A stretch of 64,000 nt of DNA, taken from the NCBI RefSeq assembly GCF_029223525.1, contig NZ_JARHTQ010000013.1:62001-126000 (forward strand), given 5' to 3'. The DNA is from Streptantibioticus ferralitis (GTDB taxonomy: Bacteria; Actinomycetota; Actinomycetes; Streptomycetales; Streptomycetaceae). Made by a program: the position numbers and the translations under genes. Every line of letters starts with the position of its first letter. Within the stretch, counting starts at the first letter, position 1. Positions 57,275 to 64,000 of the stretch are shown piece after piece. A model generated the notes under the pieces. The model did no database searches. It saw nothing but the letters and a program-made list of their open reading frames with translations, and had not been told where the DNA came from.

Positions 57275-58107
57275 GGCCGAACCAAGGGCTGTAGTTCCTG
57301 GAAACGACGCTCCCCCACCCCGCTGACCTGGCGCAGCTGGCTGACGGAGGTGAAACCGCCGTGCTGGGTGCGGTATTCGACGATGTGGCGGGCGAGGACC
57401 GGGCCGACGCCGGGGAGGGCGTCAAGCTGCTCGGCCGTGGCGGTGTTGAGACTGAGCGGCCCCGGGCCCGCCGCGCCGCCGCCTCGGATGCCCGCGGCAT
57501 CGTTGGGCGGCGGCGGGGGCTGCCCGACCACGACCTGTTCCCCGTCCGTGAGCAGCCGGGCGAGGTTGAGGCCGCTGGTGTCGGCGCCCGGCAGCGGTCC
57601 GCCCGCCGCCTTGAGCGCGTCGGTGACACGTGCACCGGTCGGGAGGTGCCGCACCCCCGGGGTGCGCACCTTGCCCGCGATGTCCACCACCACGTCCGCG
57701 GGCGACGGTCTGCCCGTCGGCGGCGCCGACGCGCCGCTCAGCTGCCCCACGGGGGATGTGACGGCCCGCGTGACGGGTGGCGGCTGCACGGTCCGTGGTC
57801 TGCCCGCCCAGAAGTGGTGCACCGCGAAGGCGGCAGCGAGCACCAGTACACCGGCGAGGGCGGCGACCGTGCGCAGTTCCATCCCGCATCTCAACTGCAC
57901 CCACACCGGCAGCCGTTCGACGACGGCCTCCCGCCACGACGAGCGGCCCGACGGACGGCGCGACCGCACCGGGCCCGGCTCCGCAGCGGAATCTGCGGCC
58001 AGCGGCTCCCGTACCGGCGGTGGCCTGTCGAAGAGCGCGCCCGCACGCGCTCGGGCGGCGCTGTCGACATCGCTTGGGCGAGGGGCGGTTACGGTGTGCG
58101 TTCCCAT
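57271..58107 (-). CDS. comEA: ComEA-type DNA-binding protein
   Basis: 278-residue membrane-anchored DNA receptor. A cytoplasmic basic N-terminus, one hydrophobic helix (TVAALAGVLVLAAAFAVHHF, ~80-99), a SLBB-like domain (VVVDIAGKVRTPGVRHLPTGARVTDALKAAGG) and a C-terminal helix-hairpin-helix pair (SLNTATAEQLDALPGVGPVLARHIVEYR). Coupled to comEC. No clear ribosome site at ATG 58107. Confidence 0.92.
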   Translation of the reverse strand: MGTHTVTAPRPSDVDSAARARAGALFDRPPPVREPLAADSAAEPGPVRSRRPSGRSSWREAVVERLPVWVQLRCGMELRTVAALAGVLVLAAAFAVHHFWAGRPRTVQPPPVTRAVTSPVGQLSGASAPPTGRPSPADVVVDIAGKVRTPGVRHLPTGARVTDALKAAGGPLPGADTSGLNLARLLTDGEQVVVGQPPPPPNDAAGIRGGGAAGPGPLSLNTATAEQLDALPGVGPVLARHIVEYRTQHGGFTSVSQLRQVSGVGERRFQELQPLVRP

Positions 58108-58227
58108 GCCAACCGACGGTAGGCGCCCTGGCCGATCTCCGTTCCGCCCCGCCGAATCCCGTGGATTACCCAGCAGTTGTGGATAACTCCATCACCCGGC
58201 CGAGCGAAATCGAGGCCGGGCCTGGTG

Positions 58228-58245
58228 GTCTCACCGCGGTGAGAC
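58228..58245 (-). terminator. Palindrome overlapping the degV stop
   Basis: Perfect 18-bp palindrome GTCTCACCGCGGTGAGAC that includes the degV stop codon; an unusually tight hairpin or a protein site. Confidence 0.45.
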
Positions 58246-59076
58246 AACCGCCCCCAGCAGCCCCGGCCCGGTATGCGCGCCGATCACCGCACCGACCTCG
58301 CTCACATGCAGGTCCGCCAGCCCCGGCACACGTGCCCGAAGGCGCTCGGCCAGTGCCTCGGCCCGGTCGGCGGCGGCCAGATGGTGGACGGCGATGTCCA
58401 CCGTGGCCTGCCCCGCCCGCTCCGCCACGATCTCCTCCAGGCGCGCGATGGCACGGGAGGCCGTGCGCACCTTCTCCAGCAGTTGGATCCGCCCCTCCGC
58501 GAGCTGCAACAGCGGCTTGACCGCCAGCGCCGAGCCCAACAGGGCCTGCGCCGCGCCGATCCGGCCGCCGCGCCGCAGATAGTCGAGGGTGTCCACGTAG
58601 AAGTAGGCGGACGTCCCCGCGGCACGCTTCTCGGCCGCCGCCACGGCGTCGTCCACCGTGCCGCCCGACTCCGCCGCCTCGGCCGCCGCCAGCACCGGAA
58701 AGCCCAGTGCCATCGCCACCATGCCGGTGTCCACCACCCGTACCGGAACCGGCGCCGACTCGGCCGCGACGCAGGCCGCGTCGTAGGTACCGGAGATCTC
58801 GGCGGACAGATGGAGGGAGACCACGGCGCTGGCGCCCGCGTCCGCCGCGCCGCGATACGCGGCGGCGAACCGCTCGGGCCCGGGCCGCGAGGTGGTCACC
58901 GGTCGGCGGCGCTGCAACGCGGCGGCGACCGAGCGGGCCGATCCCTCGGTGCCCTCCTCCAGCGCCTCGGCACCGAGGATCACGGTAAGCGGAACGACCG
59001 TGATGTGATGGCGGGTCAGCGCCTCCTGCGGCAGGTAGGCCGTGGAGTCGGTGACGATGGCGACATGGGCAGACAT
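58231..59076 (-). CDS. DegV family fatty-acid-binding protein
   Basis: 281-residue protein of the DegV/FakB fold: VAIVTDSTAYLPQEAL at the N-terminus, TSRPGPERFAAAY, SLHLSAEISGTYDAA and the FYVDTLDYLRRGGRIGAAQALLGSALAVKPLL segment. In Firmicutes, FakB proteins hold fatty acids for the kinase FakA; here no fakA is adjacent, so the partner is unknown. ATG 59076. Confidence 0.93.
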   Translation of the reverse strand: MSAHVAIVTDSTAYLPQEALTRHHITVVPLTVILGAEALEEGTEGSARSVAAALQRRRPVTTSRPGPERFAAAYRGAADAGASAVVSLHLSAEISGTYDAACVAAESAPVPVRVVDTGMVAMALGFPVLAAAEAAESGGTVDDAVAAAEKRAAGTSAYFYVDTLDYLRRGGRIGAAQALLGSALAVKPLLQLAEGRIQLLEKVRTASRAIARLEEIVAERAGQATVDIAVHHLAAADRAEALAERLRARVPGLADLHVSEVGAVIGAHTGPGLLGAVVSPR

Positions 59077-59161
59077 GAGCGGGACCCTACCCGTGAACTC
59101 TGTGCTGACAACACCGCGACCGGGCCCGCGGCGCCGACCGCCGACATCGCGGTCGACCGGC

Positions 59162-59779
59162 TCAACGGCGGTTGCGCGAACGCCCCCGGCCCAGCTCCGA
59201 ACGTACCGCGGCGCTATCCGGAGCCTCAACTTCCGTCGGCACCCAGTGCCGCAGCGCCCCCGCCTCCACCTCGATCTGCCGCCCGAGCGCGGCGAGATCG
59301 TCGTCATCGAACTGCCGGGCCCGGTCCTGGGCCGCCCAGCGCAGCGAGTCCGCGGAGTGCGTGACCCGTTCCGTGCGCTGCCGCAGTTCCGGCAGGCGGG
59401 CGGCGATCCGGCCCTTGTCGGGCTCCCGCTCCAGCAGCCTCAACTCGTCGTCGAGGGTGTGCGCGTGCTCCCGCAGCCGGTTCAGCAGGGCCAGCGCCTC
59501 CGCCAGCGACGGGTCGGCCGCGACGCCCGACTCCAGCGCCTGCCGGGTGCCGATCATGGAGTCGCGCAGGTCAAGCCGGAGGGAGGCCAGCTCGCCGAGA
59601 GCGCCCGGCTGTCCGTACTTCTTGGCCTTCAGGGTCGTCTCCTCGACCACCCGGCGCGCCTGTGCGCCGGTCCGCTCCACACCGCGCCGCACGGCCCGTA
59701 CGGTCCTGACCGTCGCGATGGTGCCGAATACCACGGCGATCAGCAGGACCAGCGCGAGCACACCGAAAACGGCAACCAT
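59162..59779 (-). CDS. Membrane-anchored coiled-coil protein of unknown function
   Basis: 205-residue protein with one N-terminal hydrophobic helix (VFGVLALVLLIAVVFGTIATV) and a long charged helical region with heptad-like patterns (residues ~60-170, e.g. LRLDLRDSMIGTRQALE and LNRLREHAHTLDDELRLLERE). It is likely a bitopic cytoplasmic coiled coil, widespread in streptomycetes between leuS and degV. Family name not known to me. ATG 59779 follows GAGAGGGAG. Confidence 0.8.
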   Translation of the reverse strand: MVAVFGVLALVLLIAVVFGTIATVRTVRAVRRGVERTGAQARRVVEETTLKAKKYGQPGALGELASLRLDLRDSMIGTRQALESGVAADPSLAEALALLNRLREHAHTLDDELRLLEREPDKGRIAARLPELRQRTERVTHSADSLRWAAQDRARQFDDDDLAALGRQIEVEAGALRHWVPTEVEAPDSAAVRSELGRGRSRNRR

Positions 59780-59831
59780 GGACGCTCCCTCTCACACCAC
59801 GCCGACGCCAGTCCCTCCACGGTAGACCGAC

Positions 59832-59872
59832 GGGGCCGGTCGGGGGTTCCAGTGGAACCCTCAACCGGCCCC
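59832..59872 (-). terminator. Terminator of leuS
   Basis: 19-position stem (59832-59850 with 59854-59872, 17 Watson-Crick pairs plus one G-U and one mismatch) and a 3-nt loop, 25 bp after the leuS stop codon. Confidence 0.75.
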
Positions 59873-59897
59873 GAGTCGGCCCCTAGGGGAAGCCCTG

Positions 59898-62777
<2,880 letters not shown>

Positions 62778-62881
62778 GTCCCTCGAAGCTCCATCGATGT
62801 CATGACAGGCGTACGCCCGGTCTGCCTTCGGATCGTTTCGCCCGGACCCCGGCCCCACATCCAGACCCTGATCCGGAAACG

Positions 62882-62905
62882 AAAAAACCCCTCGCACAGG
62901 AGGGG
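62882..62905 (-). terminator. leuS attenuator terminator
   Basis: CCCCTC-N6-GAGGGG followed by TTTTTT on the minus strand, about 105 bp before the leuS start. It is the only terminator in the window with a classical U tract. Confidence 0.85.
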
Positions 62906-62909
62906 ACGC

Positions 62910-62938
62910 CGCACTGACTGTTTCCTCGTCAGCGCGGC
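62910..62938 (-). promoter_or_regulatory. Pause hairpin of the leuS attenuator
   Basis: CCGCGCTGAC and GTCAGTGCGG, separated by 9 nt, pair over 10 bp (one G-U). The left arm includes the end of the leader peptide reading frame, so ribosome position decides whether it forms. Confidence 0.65.
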
Positions 62939-62967
62939 TGGCTAAGCAGAAGGCGTACGGCACGCAT
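62929..62967 (-). CDS. leuS leader peptide
   Basis: Twelve-residue [15 protein letters not shown] with three consecutive leucine codons (CTT CTG CTT, two of them rare here), ending 24 bp before the attenuator terminator. Structure and position fit ribosome-mediated attenuation, which has been predicted for leuS in some streptomycetes. Confidence 0.82.
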   Translation of the reverse strand: MRAVRLLLSQPR

Positions 62968-62993
62968 GGGCTCAGGGTACCCCAGTGCGGGAA

Positions 62994-63023
62994 GGGCCCG
63001 CACCGGTGTACCGGTGCGGGCCC
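62994..63023. terminator. Terminator of the S53 protease gene
   Basis: Perfect 13-bp stem (62994-63006 with 63011-63023) and TGTA loop, 28 bp after the protease stop codon on the minus strand, also just upstream of the leuS promoter. Confidence 0.8.
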
Positions 63024-63050
63024 CTACGCTCTGCGGTTGCGTGGTGCCGA

Positions 63051-64000
63051 TCAGTGGCCGTGCGGACGGTAGGAGTCCACGTAGCCGTCAGCGGGGCTGC
63101 CGACACCGGTGACGTTGTCGTAGCCGGACGTCGCGTTCAGCGAGCTGTCGTGGCCCAGGGTGCGCAGCGAGGTGATGAAGCCGCCCTTGGCGTCGAAGCC
63201 GTTCTTGAAGTCGACGCGCACATCGGCGATGGACTGGCCCTGGCCGAGCGGGTGGTCGGTCACGTCGTGGTACGCCGAGGTGCCGAACCGGTCGTAGATG
63301 CCCGGGTTGGCGAAGCCGATCGGCACGCCGCCGCGGGCCTGCTGGGCGAGCGCCTGGATCGCGGAGATCACCGGCGCGGCCAGCGAGGTGCCGCCGATGC
63401 GGTACTCGCTGTACTTGACCGAACCGTCGGGGAAGGTCTGCGACTGGCCGACCAGGAAGCCGGTGGACGGGTCGGCGACCGCCGAGATGTCCGGAACCAC
63501 GCGCTGCGGGGTGGCGCCGTTCTGCTTGCTCAGCGTGTCCGGCACGACACCGCGCTGGTAGAACGGCTGCGGGGTGAGCTTGCTGGTACCGCCGCCGGCC
63601 CCGTAGAGGTAGTTGCCGGGGAGCGCGGCCCAGTTCTTGCCGTCCGCGGAGAGCAGCGACTTGGTGGTGCCCCAGCCGGTCTCCCACTGGTACTTGTCGC
63701 CCTTGCCCATGGCCAGCGAGGTGCCGCCGACCGCGGTGGCCCAGGCGGAGTTGGCCGGGGTGTCGACCTGCTTCGTACCGGTGTTGGCGACCTCGTCACC
63801 GTTGTCACCGGAGGAGAAGTAGAAGCCGATGCCCTCAACGGCGCCCTGCTGGAAGACCTGGTCGTAGGCCGCGGCCACGTCCGGGGTCTCGTTGGCCTCC
63901 ACATCGCCCCAGGAGTTGGAGACGATGTCGGCGAGGCGGTTGTCGACGACCTTGTTGAGGCTGTCGAGCAGGTCGGCGTCGTTGCAGGAGGCCGCGCCGG
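63051..64000 (-). CDS. S53 (sedolisin-type) peptidase, 5' truncated by window edge
   Basis: The C-terminal ~316 residues of a secreted serine-carboxyl peptidase. Visible: SNSWGD near the window edge, the oxyanion Asp region FSSGDNGDE, the nucleophile motif GGTSLAAPV, and a C-terminal calcium-site region ending in GYDNVTGVGSP. The catalytic Glu/Asp pair and any signal and pro-peptide lie beyond 64000. Sedolisins act in acidic medium on proteins outside the cell. The open frame continues through the edge of the window. Confidence 0.93.
   Translation of the reverse strand, partial: GAASCNDADLLDSLNKVVDNRLADIVSNSWGDVEANETPDVAAAYDQVFQQGAVEGIGFYFSSGDNGDEVANTGTKQVDTPANSAWATAVGGTSLAMGKGDKYQWETGWGTTKSLLSADGKNWAALPGNYLYGAGGGTSKLTPQPFYQRGVVPDTLSKQNGATPQRVVPDISAVADPSTGFLVGQSQTFPDGSVKYSEYRIGGTSLAAPVISAIQALAQQARGGVPIGFANPGIYDRFGTSAYHDVTDHPLGQGQSIADVRVDFKNGFDAKGGFITSLRTLGHDSSLNATSGYDNVTGVGSPADGYVDSYRPHGH

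Overview
This 64 kb window is a high-GC actinobacterial chromosome segment, almost certainly from Streptomyces or a close relative. The support is strong third-position GC bias, frequent GTG (and one TTG) starts, hairpin terminators without long U tracts, and a housekeeping gene order (ppdK, dus, glyS, zur, uppS, recO, leuA, M4 protease, era, ybeY, phoH, ... hrcA-dnaJ, hemW, fadD, lepA, rpsT, holA, comEA-comEC, leuS) that I recall from Streptomyces chromosomes. No rRNA, tRNA, CRISPR array, insertion sequence or prophage was seen. The window starts just upstream of a KimA-like transporter gene and ends inside a sedolisin-type protease gene.

Left part (1-13.5 kb): a KimA-like potassium transporter and pyruvate phosphate dikinase converge on a hairpin-rich spacer, followed by tRNA dihydrouridine synthase. 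Then comes an accessory block of three regulator-controlled modules, each with a candidate operator: an XRE/MmyB-type regulator divergent from an MFS exporter; an aldo/keto reductase with a TetR regulator; and a DHA2 MFS exporter translationally coupled to a MarR regulator. A NADAR-type N-glycosidase gene lies among them. An 18-bp hairpin closes the block against glyS.

Middle part (13.5-33.6 kb): glyS is divergent from zur with no zinc ABC transporter between them, then uppS-recO follow. recO carries a duplicated 5' end that makes a small coupled upstream ORF. leuA is preceded by a leucine-rich leader peptide. A protealysin-like M4 protease sits beside its probable emfourin-type inhibitor. 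The phoH-ybeY-corC-like-era cluster contains a truncated XRE regulator remnant. A PfkB kinase with a coupled degenerate Fic/Doc-like protein diverges from a GH4 glycosidase. A HAD-GT20 fusion looks like a glucosylglycerol-phosphate synthase/phosphatase rather than a trehalose enzyme. An adenine/adenosine deaminase and an MgtC-like protein follow.

Right part (33.6-64 kb): a roughly 400-bp intergenic element with long imperfect inverted arms precedes rnz-hit, tricorn protease, rsmE-nitronate monooxygenase, dnaJ-hrcA with a CIRCE operator, an MBL hydrolase, a DUF3097 gene, hemW, an acyl-CoA ligase, a small secreted protein, lepA/rpsT, a degenerate 28-bp tandem repeat, holA, an ArsR-MFS unit under a double palindrome, comEA-comEC, degV, a membrane-anchored coiled-coil protein, and leuS behind a complete transcription attenuator (leader peptide with three Leu codons, pause hairpin, terminator with six U).

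The window is rich in readable regulation: two leucine leader peptides, several operator-like palindromes next to regulator genes, CIRCE, and at least eight genes with a -10-like hexamer 6-7 nt before the start codon, which suggests leaderless mRNAs.
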